Counted from the first letter of the stretch, positions 28,905 through 39,886 are shown. The stretch is DNA of 64,000 bases from Helicobacter sp. MIT 99-5507 (GCF_003364295.1 NZ_NXLO01000002.1:361884-425883); one strand, 5' to 3'. Notes: a model not told the origin generated them from the sequence alone. Numbers and translations: made by a program.

Positions 28905-30486
28905 ATGAGCATTACAAAAGACAATCTTATATATGTAATCATGTTTGTTTTGTTAGCAGTGTTTGCATATATGGATTATAGATATTTGGATTTGGAATTT
29001 TTAGCATATACAAATGGCGATGAATTTATGCAATATCATAGTTTGCTTAGAATGTATGAAGGCATTATAAATTTTAATATTGAAGATTTATTTCGTTTTG
29101 ATTCTTATGTATATGGGTTTATATGGCATTTGATAAATCTTATAGTAGTAGCACCATTTCATATGATAGGCGATACTCAGATGGCTATATTTATGCCAAG
29201 ATTTTTAAGCGGTGTATTTAGCGTGCTTTGTTTGTTTATGGTTTTTAAGATTGCAAGATTATTTTTAGATTATTTGTATTCTTATGGAATAGTTTTTCTT
29301 GTGATTTTTATGTCTGGATTCTATATAGAAGGATATATTTTTAAGCCAAATGTTTTTCAAGCATTGCTTCTTCTTGTAAGTTGTTATTTTTTGATAAAAG
29401 ATAATTTTGAATTTAGTAAAAATTTTTATTTTGGTATTTTATTTTTTGGATTAAGTGCTGGGGCTGCAAAGATTCAGGCTATTATGTTTTTACCACTTAT
29501 TTATGTATATATTGGTGTGGTATTTTTAAGAAAACCAAATATATCTAATTTTAGATTTGTTTTAAAATATGGAATCTTTAGCACTTTAGCAATTATTTTT
29601 ATATTTATTATTACAAATCCATATATACTTCATCCGCGAGGTTTTGGCGCTTGGTGGTGGTTGTTTATGCATAATATGCAAAGTAATGCTACAAACCATG
29701 GAAGCTATATTGATGTAAGTTTTAGCGAAAAAATATTTGGAGTAGTTGATTTTTATTATTTTGAGATAATTGTATTTATCGTAATTATGGTATTTTGCTT
29801 GTTTTTCTTGTATAGATTTAATAAAAATAAAAATTTAGATGTATTTTTTCCAATCATTTGCTCAATGTTAATTAGCTTTTTGTATTTATTTTTCTTTGTA
29901 AATAAAGCTTGGAGTGGATATTATATAAGCAGTATTTATTTGTGTCTTTTAGCTTTTATTCCATTTTTTATTATGTTTAATTCTAAGAAATTATTAGCAT
30001 TGATACTTTTACTTCAGATGGGGGGGGGTAGCACTAAATAAATCGTATTTAGAAGCATTTGATAAATACAATATAGATTTAAGTCTAGTAAAACTTAAAA
30101 ATGATGATTTGATCTCCACACTTTCTACGCAACTTGGTAAATGCAAAAAAGATATAAATATCCTGACTGACAACCCTAGCTTTGAATATCATAAACTTGG
30201 TATTACTTCAAAAAACATTTTTCAAACATTTGGGAGAATTGAGCCTGATTTTTTCATAGAAGAAGAATTCTTAAAGAAATCAAATTCAAAAAATCTGAAA
30301 TATTTTTCAAATGCAAATATAATAGTGTTAAGCAAAGATTCTATGTGGTTTAATAAAGATAAAGTCAAGAATCCAAATGATGAATTTTTATTAAAAAGTC
30401 TAGATACGATTTCTAAAATGCAAGATTTTGGATTTAAAAAGATTGAGAGTAAATATTTTTATATTTATATTAGCAATGATTGCTAG
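28905..30486 (+). CDS. Phase-variable membrane glycosyltransferase (GT-C/GT39-like), read OFF
   Basis: The first 378 codons give a protein with about nine to ten membrane spans and an early acidic loop, NGDEFMQYHS, in the position of the GT-C catalytic acid. At G9 (30020-30028) the frame runs into a stop (QMGGGSTK). Removing one G joins it in frame to 30031-30486 (ALNKSYLEAFDKYN...), giving 526 residues. The downstream frame is open from the tract and codes for a plausible soluble C-terminal part. This is a standard slipped-strand switch for surface glycan enzymes. Substrate unknown. As assembled the gene is OFF or truncated; G8 or G11 would be ON. Confidence 0.75.
30020..30028 (+). repeat. 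Poly-G tract (G9), phase-variation switch
   Basis: Nine G within the coding region of the membrane glycosyltransferase. G8 restores the full 526-codon frame; G9 gives a stop nine codons later. Confidence 0.85.
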
Positions 30487-30487
30487 C

Positions 30488-30519
30488 AGAATCTTGTAGA
30501 GATTTCTCTACAAGATTCT
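30488..30519 (+). terminator. Long hairpin after the phase-variable glycosyltransferase
   Basis: A perfect 15-bp inverted repeat (30488-30502 and 30505-30519, AGAATCTTGTAGAGA and its complement) begins 2 bp after the stop codon. The outer 7 bases are AGAATCT and AGATTCT. It is not followed by a strong T run on either strand, so it could act for both converging genes. Confidence 0.6.
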
Positions 30520-30540
30520 ATCTATATTCTACTAATTCAT

Positions 30541-31140
30541 CTAGGCTAAATCTATATCGTTTTTGTTGTTCTTTTTCCTATATCCAAATGTAAGTATGAT
30601 TGCTACACTTTCTTTAAATGTATCACATCCTAGGATTTTATTTACATTATCAATATCAAATCCTTCAATCGGACAAGAATCTATCCCTATATATGCAGCA
30701 TAATTCATCATCGAGCTTGCCGCAATATAAGCTTGTTTTTGAGCCCAAGCCTGTAGGCTTATGCCTTTATTTTGCATAGATTCTAGAAAGTTTGCATATA
30801 CTTTGCTCCAAGCCTCCCTTTTTTCTTTTGTGCTACCTCTTCTTATTGACATAGAATCTACATAATTTGATGGCGGCATAAGTGGTGAAATAAGAGTTTT
30901 TAGCACTACTACTTTTGAAGCACTTGTAAGTTGGACTTGATTCCAGCAGATAGTTCTTAATTCTTCTTTTAATTTTTTATCATTTACTACTATAAATCTA
31001 GTTGGCTCCATTCCCATTGAGCTTGGAGACAATCTTCCTGCTTCTAAAATATTTAAAAAATCTTCTTGTTTTATCTCTTTATTTTCATCAAATACCTTAC
31101 ACGCATGCCTAAAATGCATAGCTTTTAGAAATTTATCCAT
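30541..31140 (-). CDS. NAD(P)H-dependent nitroreductase, FrxA-like
   Basis: This 199-residue flavoprotein has the nitroreductase-family FMN motif near the start (RHACKVFDE), followed by GRLSPSSMGMEPTRF. Near the C-terminus IGIDSCPIEGFD is close to H. pylori FrxA. Enzymes of this kind reduce nitroaromatics and activate metronidazole. It is a single gene, convergent with the glycosyltransferase. Confidence 0.85.
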   Translation of the reverse strand: MDKFLKAMHFRHACKVFDENKEIKQEDFLNILEAGRLSPSSMGMEPTRFIVVNDKKLKEELRTICWNQVQLTSASKVVVLKTLISPLMPPSNYVDSMSIRRGSTKEKREAWSKVYANFLESMQNKGISLQAWAQKQAYIAASSMMNYAAYIGIDSCPIEGFDIDNVNKILGCDTFKESVAIILTFGYRKKNNKNDIDLA

Positions 31141-31296
31141 TATCCTTCCTTTATATATTTATATCTTGATATTATATAAAAAGTAGTGTTTAGATAGAAT
31201 CTGCATAAATTATAAGCCTTTAAAATAGCAGTTATGACAATATAAAGGCTTATTGTATAGCGTATATTTGTAGTAATAAAGATTCTTAGTAGAATC

Positions 31297-33093
31297 TTAT
31301 TTTTTTCTTTTTCTTTGATTTGGATCTAGGAGTTTTTTGCGGATTCTGATATTTTGTGGAGTTACCTCTAAAATTTCATCATCTTCTATCCACTCCAATG
31401 CACGTTCTAGCGTAAGATCTCTTGGTGGGACAAGCTTTATTGCATCATCACTTCCACTTGCACGCATATTTGTTAGATGTTTTGATTTGATAGGATTCAC
31501 ATCAAGGTCATTATCACGGCTATGTTCTCCTATCACCATTCCTATATATACTTTTGTTTGTGGTGCGATAAAAAGCACACCTCGCTCTTGGATGTTAAAA
31601 AGTGAGAAACCAGTAGCCTCACCATTTTCCATAGATATTAATGCACCATTTTTACGAGATTCTACACTCCCGCTATAAGGACGAAATTCTAAAAAGCTAT
31701 GATTCATCACACCTTCACCTTTTGTATCAGTCAAAAATTCACTTCTATATCCTATAAGTCCGCGTGCTGGAATCTCAAACTCCAATCTTGTATATCCTCC
31801 ACCCATTGGATTCATCGCTTTCATTTCAGCTTTTCTTTTACCTAATCGCTCAATAATTGTTCCACTAAAATCTTGTGGTGTATCAATAACTAAATGTTCA
31901 AATGGCTCGGTTTTCACGCCATTTTCTTCTTTTATGATTACCTCGGGACGAGAAATGCTAAATTCAAATCCTTCTCTTCTTAAGTTTTCAGCTAAAATTG
32001 TGATTTGAAGCTCGCCTCTTCCGCTTACACGGAATTTTCCTTCACCCATTTCTTCACATTTCATCGCAATATTTGTTTGCATTTCTTTTAAAAGCCTATC
32101 TTTTAGTTTATTTGCTGTTACATGCTTGCCCTCTAACCCAGCTAAAGGACTATCATTTACTGCAAAATAAACACTCATTGTAGGTTCTTCTAGGTGCATA
32201 GGATCTAATGGTATAGGATTATTTATATCAACAATAGAATCTCCTACATCAATAGTATTAAATCCAGCTATAGCTACAATATCTCCAGCTTGTGCTTCTT
32301 CAATCTCTGTCCTTGCAAGTCCTAAGAATCCTATAAGCTTTGTAATTCTTCCTTTTTCTTTTTCACCATCACTTTTTGCAAGCATAACATTTTCATTCTT
32401 TTTAACGCGTCCATTAAATACGCGAGCAATACCAATTTTCCCAACATAATTGTCATAATCAAGTGTAAAAATTTGCATTTGAAGTGGATTATCGCTATTT
32501 CCACTAGGCGCAGGGACATATTCTAGTATGGCTTCAAATAATGGCTCAAGATTTTTCTTTTCATCATTTAGATTTCTTATTGCATATCCATCTCTAGCTG
32601 CAGCATAAATTATTGGAAAGTCTAGTTGTTCTTCATTTGCATCCATTGCTACAAATAAATCAAATACTTCATTTACTACTCTATCAGGTTCGGCTGCGGG
32701 TTTATCAATTTTATTTACTATTACAATAGGGCGGATTCCAAGGCTAAGAGCTTTTTTTACAACAAATTTTGTTTGTGGCATAACTCCCTCTTGTGCATCA
32801 ACAAGAAGTAAAACCCCATCTACCATTTTTAGCACGCGTTCTACTTCACCACCAAAATCTGCGTGACCAGGAGTATCAATGATATTTATTTTTGTGCCTT
32901 TGTAGTTTATAGCAGTGTTTTTTGAAAGGATAGTAATACCTCTTTCTTTTTCTAAATCATTGCTATCCATTACTCTTTCATCAATTTGTTCTCTTTGGCT
33001 AAATGTCCCTGATTGCGTGAGCAATCCATCTACTAATGTCGTTTTTCCATGATCTACATGCGCTATTACTGCGATATTTCTTATATTTTGCAT
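31297..33093 (-). CDS. typA: Ribosome-associated GTPase TypA/BipA
   Basis: This 598-residue translational GTPase has G1 [11 protein letters not shown]3 DTPGHAD and G4 NKIDK, an EF-G-like domain order and the TypA-specific C-terminal region (ending RKRKK). It acts in ribosome assembly and stress adaptation. Convergent neighbour is the nitroreductase; fliK lies divergently upstream. Confidence 0.96.
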   Translation of the reverse strand: MQNIRNIAVIAHVDHGKTTLVDGLLTQSGTFSQREQIDERVMDSNDLEKERGITILSKNTAINYKGTKINIIDTPGHADFGGEVERVLKMVDGVLLLVDAQEGVMPQTKFVVKKALSLGIRPIVIVNKIDKPAAEPDRVVNEVFDLFVAMDANEEQLDFPIIYAAARDGYAIRNLNDEKKNLEPLFEAILEYVPAPSGNSDNPLQMQIFTLDYDNYVGKIGIARVFNGRVKKNENVMLAKSDGEKEKGRITKLIGFLGLARTEIEEAQAGDIVAIAGFNTIDVGDSIVDINNPIPLDPMHLEEPTMSVYFAVNDSPLAGLEGKHVTANKLKDRLLKEMQTNIAMKCEEMGEGKFRVSGRGELQITILAENLRREGFEFSISRPEVIIKEENGVKTEPFEHLVIDTPQDFSGTIIERLGKRKAEMKAMNPMGGGYTRLEFEIPARGLIGYRSEFLTDTKGEGVMNHSFLEFRPYSGSVESRKNGALISMENGEATGFSLFNIQERGVLFIAPQTKVYIGMVIGEHSRDNDLDVNPIKSKHLTNMRASGSDDAIKLVPPRDLTLERALEWIEDDEILEVTPQNIRIRKKLLDPNQRKRKK

Positions 33094-33181
33094 ATTGTCT
33101 CTATTTGAATTTAAAATTAAAAAGTTTTAATTCTATATATTTTTAGCTTTAAAAAATATTTATCATTTCTACTTATACTTA

Positions 33182-33195
33182 GGAATAGTAATTGC
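33182..33195 (+). promoter_or_regulatory. Sigma-54 (RpoN) promoter of the fliK-flgD-flgE operon
   Basis: TTAGGAATAGTAATTGCTTT contains GG at 33182-33183 and GC at 33194-33195 with exactly 10 bases between, fitting the epsilonproteobacterial -24/-12 pattern (GGAA...TTGCTT). It lies about 40 bp before the fliK ATG at 33236. Hook genes are RpoN/FlgRS-dependent in Helicobacter and Campylobacter. Confidence 0.75.
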
Positions 33196-33235
33196 TTTGA
33201 CATTTAAAATTTATTTTTTAGGAATTAGGTATTTT

Positions 33236-35014
33236 ATGATTATAGATAGTGCTAATGAAGCCATTTCATCAAGTATAACAAACACTCCAGCAAAAAAAAT
33301 CTCAAAAAGAAATGGGGCAGATTTTGCTAAATTTTTATATAATCTTGGAAAAACAGATAAACAAACAAAACCTAAATCAACAAATCAATATAAGATTACA
33401 CAAAATAAAATAGCAGATTCTAAAGTTATACAGCAAACAAAACCGCTATTGCAAAATAATTTAGCCCAAAAAACTGCATTAGATTCTACTAATAACATAA
33501 AAGCACAAAATGCCCTTCTTATTGATGATAATAAAGAGATTTTAAATCCAAAATCAAAAGATGAATTGTTTAAAAAAATCTTACAAAACAAACCACAAAA
33601 TGACAGCTCATTTACTGCCAATACTAAAGATTTAAAAGATTCAAAAGATTTAAAGAATCTAAATGAGCCTAATATCATTAGACCGAAAGTAAATAATCAA
33701 GTAAAACAAATAAGCGACAAAGAAATAATAAATGTCCAAGCAAAAGATGACTTAATAGAATCTAGTTTAAATCCTAATATAGAAGAAGATACAAAACAAG
33801 AACCTAAAGTATCTAATGTGCAAAAAGAGCTACCACTAAATACGATAAAAGATGATTTGATAGATTCTAATTTAAACCCTGATGAAAATGAAAAGCAAGA
33901 ACCTAAAGTATCTAATGCGCAAAAAGAAATACCACTAAATACAGCAAAAAATAATAATACAAAAGAAGAAAATAATAAAACTTTAATAGATAATCTTTTA
34001 AAAGATGAAGCACCAAAATTTTCTACTTTAAGCGATGATAAGGTGAAATTGTCACTTAAAGATACTTTGAAATATGGAACTTTTAAGGCTTTTGATGCAT
34101 TATCTTTGCTTAAACCAAGTGATGGAAAAAAATTAAGTGATTTGATAAAAAAAGCAGATGAATTAGCATTAAATATTACAAAAATACAGCATAAACAAGA
34201 GACTATAAAACCAAATGAAGTTAGCACTAAACTTCCACTTGATTTTAAAAATAATGATTTAAAATCAAAAATTGAGACTTCAAAAGATGACTTAAAAAAT
34301 CCAAAAATAACAGAATCTTCGCAAAATATAAAAGAACAAAATATAAAAGATTCTAATACTCAAACCACTCAAAATACTCAAAATGCAGATTCTAAGATGC
34401 CACAAGCAAAAAATGAAATCAATATAAAAGATATGGAAAAGCAAGATTCTAATTTGATAAAAAATGAGGAGTTAAAACCTGTCAATTTAAAATTAAACAA
34501 CAAAAAAGAGCCAAAGATTGAACTTGAAGCTAAACAAGCAAATAACGATAAAAATGTAGATTCTATTAATGTGAATAATGTAAAATTTGAGCAAACTCAA
34601 AAAAATATTGATTTAAAAGAAACATTTAATGGTTTTAGTCGAGCATTAAAACAAGAAATCATAAATTATAAACCACCTATATCAAAGGTTACAATAGAGC
34701 TAAATCCTGCAAATTTAGGTAGTATTGAAGTAAGTATTACTCATCAAGGTAAAAATATTCAACTTCAGCTAAATGGCAATCAAAACACTATGAATCTATT
34801 TATCCAAAACCAAAGTGATTTACGCACAGCACTAAGTCAAATAGGATATGAAAATATAACAATGAGTTTTTCAAATGGCTCACAAATGGGATTTAGTGAT
34901 AGTAAAGGAGAATGGAATTTTAAACATTTGGATAAAAGAGTAGATTCTATTGATGATGATATAGATAATGAAATAGCAAATTTAGAAATTACACTTGTAA
35001 ATAACTATGCATAA
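33236..35014 (+). CDS. fliK: Flagellar hook-length control protein FliK
   Basis: The start chosen is ATG at 33236 (MIIDSANEAI), preceded by TTAGG. A TTG at 33197 would lie within the promoter. The 592-residue protein has a long Asn/Lys/Asp-rich disordered region, the molecular ruler (about 20-470), with two near-repeats around 'EPKVSN.QKE'. A conserved C-terminal FliK domain follows (ISKVTIELNPANLGSIEVSI; then LQLNG and SDLRTALSQIGY). FliK measures the hook and switches export specificity. First gene of fliK-flgD-flgE. Confidence 0.92.
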   Translation: MIIDSANEAISSSITNTPAKKISKRNGADFAKFLYNLGKTDKQTKPKSTNQYKITQNKIADSKVIQQTKPLLQNNLAQKTALDSTNNIKAQNALLIDDNKEILNPKSKDELFKKILQNKPQNDSSFTANTKDLKDSKDLKNLNEPNIIRPKVNNQVKQISDKEIINVQAKDDLIESSLNPNIEEDTKQEPKVSNVQKELPLNTIKDDLIDSNLNPDENEKQEPKVSNAQKEIPLNTAKNNNTKEENNKTLIDNLLKDEAPKFSTLSDDKVKLSLKDTLKYGTFKAFDALSLLKPSDGKKLSDLIKKADELALNITKIQHKQETIKPNEVSTKLPLDFKNNDLKSKIETSKDDLKNPKITESSQNIKEQNIKDSNTQTTQNTQNADSKMPQAKNEINIKDMEKQDSNLIKNEELKPVNLKLNNKKEPKIELEAKQANNDKNVDSINVNNVKFEQTQKNIDLKETFNGFSRALKQEIINYKPPISKVTIELNPANLGSIEVSITHQGKNIQLQLNGNQNTMNLFIQNQSDLRTALSQIGYENITMSFSNGSQMGFSDSKGEWNFKHLDKRVDSIDDDIDNEIANLEITLVNNYA

Positions 35015-35020
35015 AGGATT

Positions 35021-35860
35021 ATGATGGCACTAGATAATATAAAAGAACCAATAGATTTAAATGAAGTTAGCGGATACAACAAAGCCCAAGAAGCAAAACC
35101 AAAGAAAAATACAAATGAGCTTGATAATGATGCTTTTATGAAATTATTTTTAGAACAATTAAAAAATCAAGACCCAACTTCACCAATGGAGACTGATAAA
35201 ATCATCACGCAAACAGCACAATTAACGCAAGTTGAAATGCAAGAGCAAACAAAACAAACAATGATTGAAGTTGCAAATGCCATGAAAAGCACACAAGCTA
35301 CAAATGAAGAATTGAAAAATTTTCAAAATGATATGAAAACTACACTTGAAGCTTTACTTGCAAGTATAAATAAAAATGCAGAATCTAGCATCGATAATAC
35401 TTCTTCTCCAGCTATTTCATCGCCATATAATAGCGTTAATTTGATAGGTAAAATCGCAGAAACAAAGATAAATGGGCTAAATCTAGAGGAAGGTAAAAAT
35501 ATCGATTTTGAGCTTTATTTTGATGAAAATATCGATGCAAGTAGAGGCATTCCAAAAATAATGATTTTCAATGAAAATAAAGAATTAGTTAGAGAATTTG
35601 ATATTAGTGCTTATAATGGAAAAGGTGGATATTTAAGCTTTAGTTGGGATTCTAGGGATAGTTTAGGAAATTCTCTTCCAAGCGGGGCTTATAATGTAAT
35701 AGCAAATTATAATCACAATATTGATGGTAGCTCAAATATCGCTAGACTTGGTAGAGGTGAGATACAAAGTGTGATTTTTGATGATGGTAAGCCGCATTTA
35801 AGAATGGGTGATTTGATAGTGCCACTTGAAGAAGCACTAGAATTTTATGCAAAGAACTAA
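35021..35860 (+). CDS. flgD: Flagellar hook capping protein FlgD
   Basis: This 279-residue protein has the FlgD N-terminal motif DAFMKLFLEQLKNQDPTSP, ending in a Gln-rich stretch, and a C-terminal Ig-like region with SFSWDSRDSLGNSLPSG. It caps the growing hook while FlgE subunits assemble. ATG ATG start at 35021/35024; it lies 6 bp after fliK and 15 bp before flgE. Confidence 0.95.
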   Translation: MMALDNIKEPIDLNEVSGYNKAQEAKPKKNTNELDNDAFMKLFLEQLKNQDPTSPMETDKIITQTAQLTQVEMQEQTKQTMIEVANAMKSTQATNEELKNFQNDMKTTLEALLASINKNAESSIDNTSSPAISSPYNSVNLIGKIAETKINGLNLEEGKNIDFELYFDENIDASRGIPKIMIFNENKELVREFDISAYNGKGGYLSFSWDSRDSLGNSLPSGAYNVIANYNHNIDGSSNIARLGRGEIQSVIFDDGKPHLRMGDLIVPLEEALEFYAKN

Positions 35861-35875
35861 ACAAGGAAATTTAAA

Positions 35876-38065
35876 ATGAATTCTACTTTATTAAATGGAT
35901 ATAGTGGCATTAAAACACATCAATTTGGAATAGATTCTATATCAAATAATATTGCAAATATTAATACAACAGGTTATAGAGCAAATAACCCAGAATTTAA
36001 AAGTTTATTTTCTAATGCACTAACTTCAACAAATCCAAATTCACCGGTATCTAGTGATATAAATTATGGCTCTAGTGTAGCTTCAAATGCAATATCAAAT
36101 TTAAGTGGTAATTATCACGAGAGTGATGGTGAATTAAATGTAGCATATATCGGAAAAGGCTGGTTTGTAGTTGGTAATAATGAAAATAACAATTTTAATG
36201 TAGAAGAGCCAAATTCAAATACTTTTTTTACTAGAGATGGTTCATTTTCAAGAGATGCAGAAGGGTATATTGTAAATTCATCTGGTCACTATATGATGGG
36301 TGTTGATTTAGGAAAAATACAAAATGGAGTATTTGTTAGCAATAAAGAAATAGATACTGAATTATTACCTAGTGGGGATTTAAAACCACTTATGATTCCA
36401 CAAAATTTACATTATGGACCAACACAAACTACAAAAATAAATATTGCTATCAATCTAAATCCAAATCAAAGCGTATTGCCAGCTTATGAAGTATTTTTAG
36501 ATAACAATGGAGAAATCGATAATGAAGCTATATTAAATCAAGATGTTAATTCATTGTTAGTTGATAGAGAGCAAATAAATGCACAGGCTTTTAATGATGC
36601 AAGTATAAAAATCACACAAAATAATGAAAGTAAAGAATATGTATTTCAATACAATGGCGATGGAGAGAATGGTTTTAAAACACTAGGTGAGCTAATAAAT
36701 AAAATAAAAGAGCAAACAGGATTAGATTTTGATATTAGTAAAAATGCTAGTGGGGATAAAAATATCACTTTAGAATTGAAAAATAATTCATTTGCAAGTA
36801 TGGATGTCCAATTAGGTGGAAAATTATTTGATAGATTGGGAATGAGTGGCTCAAAAGAATTAGATAGTTTAAAGATTAAAGATTTTGATATTAGTAAAAA
36901 TTATCTAATTGGTGATTATGCAAAAATTGATGGTGCTATATTTCAAAGAATAAATGCTTCAGGCAGTTCTAATCCGCTAGAAGATGGAGAATCTTGGATT
37001 CTAGTAGATTCTAGTGCAATCCAGCCTTATAATGCAGAATCTAGCTATGATATAAACTCATTAGTAAAAAATGATGGCAAGGTGTATCAAAAGATAAGCG
37101 AAGTTGATTCTTCTTTAGATGATACCACAAGCTGGGTAGATCTTGGTGATGCAAGGCAGATTGAAATTACACAATATGATGAAAATAATGAATATGCAAG
37201 AAATTCTTTTGTTTATTTTAATGATTTAGTATATATGAAAATCGGAGATTCTAGCAATGGGAATCCACAAGATGATATGATAAATTGGCAGCCCATAAAT
37301 AATGAAAAGTTTTTAAGTAGCAATATAGGGGTTGCAAACTATAAAACTACCACAGAAATATTTGATGAAAATGGAGAAAAGCAACTAATAATTTCAAAAT
37401 TTACTTTAGAAGATAATTCAAATGATACAAAAGTTTGGAATGTCAAAACTGCCATATATGATAGAGATGGAAAAAATATGATAAGCGATGAGATATCTAG
37501 CAAGATTACATTTGATAAAGATGGCAAGGTAATTCAAGGTGATGATATAGAATTAAGAGTAAATGATAGAAATATAACATATAGTTTAAATGGAAGTGAA
37601 GGCAGAGAGAGCACTAGCTTTTCTTATATAGATTCATCTATTTTAGGAGAAACAAAAGATGGGGTGCAAAAAGGTGAATTAAGCGATATTTCTATCGATG
37701 ATAATGGATTTATTAATCTCGCATTTTCAAATGGTATTACAGAGACTATGGGCAGAGTTGGTATTGTTGCATTTGTAAATGATCAGGGTTTGCAAAAGAA
37801 AGGCGGGAATCTATTTGAAATGAGTCTAATAAATAGAGATGGAGAAGAAGGAATTCCTGCAAGTGGCAATCCTATACTTGGTTGGGATGAAGCAGGGAAA
37901 CTGCGATTTGGACAAATATTGCATAAATATCTTGAGAGCAGCAATGTAAATCCAGCTGATGCTATGACAAACTTAATCATATTTCAAAGAGGCTATGCAA
38001 TGAATGCAAAAGCTTTTACGACAGGCGATGATTTGATAAAAGAAGCAATAAATTTAAAACGTTAA
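35876..38065 (+). CDS. flgE: Flagellar hook protein FlgE
   Basis: This 729-residue protein starts with the hook signature LLNGYSGIKTHQFGIDSISNN, 'NIANINTTGYRA', and ends with the C-terminal rod/hook helix NPADAMTNLIIFQRGYAMNAKAF. The long middle is the epsilonproteobacterial-type variable region; its length matches H. pylori FlgE (718). RBS AAGGAAA. It is the last gene of the operon; its stop overlaps the stop of the convergent TRIC gene by 4 bp. Confidence 0.95.
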   Translation: MNSTLLNGYSGIKTHQFGIDSISNNIANINTTGYRANNPEFKSLFSNALTSTNPNSPVSSDINYGSSVASNAISNLSGNYHESDGELNVAYIGKGWFVVGNNENNNFNVEEPNSNTFFTRDGSFSRDAEGYIVNSSGHYMMGVDLGKIQNGVFVSNKEIDTELLPSGDLKPLMIPQNLHYGPTQTTKINIAINLNPNQSVLPAYEVFLDNNGEIDNEAILNQDVNSLLVDREQINAQAFNDASIKITQNNESKEYVFQYNGDGENGFKTLGELINKIKEQTGLDFDISKNASGDKNITLELKNNSFASMDVQLGGKLFDRLGMSGSKELDSLKIKDFDISKNYLIGDYAKIDGAIFQRINASGSSNPLEDGESWILVDSSAIQPYNAESSYDINSLVKNDGKVYQKISEVDSSLDDTTSWVDLGDARQIEITQYDENNEYARNSFVYFNDLVYMKIGDSSNGNPQDDMINWQPINNEKFLSSNIGVANYKTTTEIFDENGEKQLIISKFTLEDNSNDTKVWNVKTAIYDRDGKNMISDEISSKITFDKDGKVIQGDDIELRVNDRNITYSLNGSEGRESTSFSYIDSSILGETKDGVQKGELSDISIDDNGFINLAFSNGITETMGRVGIVAFVNDQGLQKKGGNLFEMSLINRDGEEGIPASGNPILGWDEAGKLRFGQILHKYLESSNVNPADAMTNLIIFQRGYAMNAKAFTTGDDLIKEAINLKR

Positions 38066-38695
38066 GAATCTTGTTTATAATGTTGTGGCAACATTGGTAA
38101 CTTCCATTTTCTAATATATGCAATGATTCTTAAGACAAATGCACTTATTGAAACAAATGAAATTATATAGATATTGTATTCATCAAAAAAATATGAATAT
38201 ATAAATAATATTAATGCACAATATATAGCAATAATCCCATATATTTCACTTCTAAGCAATAATGGAATCTCATTTATTATCACATCTCTTGTGATACTTC
38301 CACCAACTGCAGCAATAAAAGACAATATAACAACACCAAATAAATTAAAATCCATATCAATTGCAAGCAATGTGCCAGAAATAGCAAATGCGACCAATCC
38401 TATTGCATCCATTACAATAAATAGAATCTTTTGTTCTAGCTTATCATTAATCAACCTTCTAAATATCATACAAAATATAAAAACTACAAACAATGTAATA
38501 CTTGGATAATAAAATGTAAAAACAAAAGGCATTCTAGATACTATAGCATCGCGTATTATTCCACCACCAAATGATGTTATAGCTGACATTATCGCAACAC
38601 CTAAAATATCAAATTGTTTTCTTATACCAACCAAAAAATCCGCTAATTGCAAATGCAATAATTCCAATAATATCAAATATCCAAACAATATCCAT
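38062..38695 (-). pseudogene. TRIC/UPF0126 membrane channel family gene, frameshifted
   Basis: The C-terminal 190 residues match the UPF0126/TRIC-like family: two repeated units with GGGIIRD and GGSITRD, seven spans, and 'ILFIVMDAIGLVAFAISG' opening the second unit. The true N-terminus lies in another frame: ATG at 38695 reads MDIVWIFDIIGIIAFAIS, the expected first span. Joining needs removal of one T from the T6 run (A6 on the plus strand, 38633-38638). The restored protein has 210 residues, normal for the family. As read, the only start for the main frame is an artificial one. Substrates of this family include K+ or glycine; none is proven here. Confidence 0.75.
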
Positions 38696-38713
38696 CATTA
38701 GTTACTCAAATAT

Positions 38714-39886
38714 TTATATAGCATATCTAGCCACGACTTTTCCATGATACTCAATGATTATATTCCCATTTTTATTAACTTTCTTGAGTGGTTGTCCGCC
38801 ATTTTTTATTCCATAAAATTCTAGTCTTTTTTGCATTGTTTTATCATTTATGCTTACTCTTGATATATTTTTTTCTTTTAGTTGCATACTTATTTCTTTT
38901 GCTATATAAAATGAGTTTAAAAAAGTTTTGTTTGGATTTTCTACTATTAGATATAAATATTTTGATAATATCAGTATTGATGCCTCTAATACCAAAAATA
39001 CAAATACTATTAAAAATCTATTTTTATATGAATTTTGAAACATAGGAAGTCGCACTCTTATATCGCTTAAAAATTGTTTTATCATAAGTGGAATCCCGCA
39101 TAATGACATAAATAAAAATATTTCTTTATCTACATTTTGCCTAATTGATAGCAAGATTCCAACAACAAGACTGCAAACACTCACATATAATAATAGATTC
39201 TTTTTTTCTTTTGTTATATTTCTATAAAGTGTATATATATAATATATAAATAATGGCGGTGAATAAAGCAATGCAAGAGAGCTAATAACATCTAAAAATT
39301 TTCCACTTGGTTTGCCGCTAACATCTATTCCAAACATATACATATTTATAGAAAAACATATAAGTGCAAATATAGCGGTATATATTTTTTTTGAGATTAT
39401 TGCATATAAAAATAGTGCCAAAAATAGCATAAAAATACTTGGACCTAAAAATATGCAAAATATCAAGATTGGATATGCTATTTTATTATAAGCGATTTCT
39501 ATGTAGCAAATTAGAAGCACAACAAAAAGTATGATTGATGATTGATTTAGCAATACACCTTGCATAATCGCACCGGGCAACAAAGAGTATATAATAACAC
39601 ATAAAATAGAATCTATTTTATGTGTTAGGATTCTATTTGATATTAGGTATATTAGTGTTAGATTTAGTGCAAATAATATTATATTTGGGATTCTAAAAGT
39701 ATAGTCATTTACACCAAATATATTTGTAGATAATCTAGCTAATTTTGAAGTAATATTGTCATCACTAAAATATAATATTGCTTCTTGATAGCTTATACTA
39801 AGCCCACTAATGATAAATAATAATACACATATACTGCATATTAAAACTAATATAAAATAAAAATCAAATCTATCAATAAAATTCAT
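38714..39886 (-). CDS. Polytopic membrane protein, GT39/PMT_2-like glycosyltransferase
   Basis: This 390-residue protein has about nine spans and a short soluble C-terminus. The early loop YQEAILYFSDDNITSKLARLS and the following FRIPNIILFALNL resemble the first loop of ArnT/PMT_2 family GT-C enzymes, which use lipid-linked sugars at the outer face of the inner membrane. Donor and acceptor unknown. It overlaps the ilvA end by 14 bp. Unlike the two related genes in this window, it has no long poly-G tract. Confidence 0.65.
   Translation of the reverse strand: MNFIDRFDFYFILVLICSICVLLFIISGLSISYQEAILYFSDDNITSKLARLSTNIFGVNDYTFRIPNIILFALNLTLIYLISNRILTHKIDSILCVIIYSLLPGAIMQGVLLNQSSIILFVVLLICYIEIAYNKIAYPILIFCIFLGPSIFMLFLALFLYAIISKKIYTAIFALICFSINMYMFGIDVSGKPSGKFLDVISSLALLYSPPLFIYYIYTLYRNITKEKKNLLLYVSVCSLVVGILLSIRQNVDKEIFLFMSLCGIPLMIKQFLSDIRVRLPMFQNSYKNRFLIVFVFLVLEASILILSKYLYLIVENPNKTFLNSFYIAKEISMQLKEKNISRVSINDKTMQKRLEFYGIKNGGQPLKKVNKNGNIIIEYHGKVVARYAI

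Noticed and set aside
33197..33235. Longer FliK N-terminus from a TTG start
   Set aside because: It overlaps the sigma-54 -12 element, and the ATG at 33236 has its own ribosome site.
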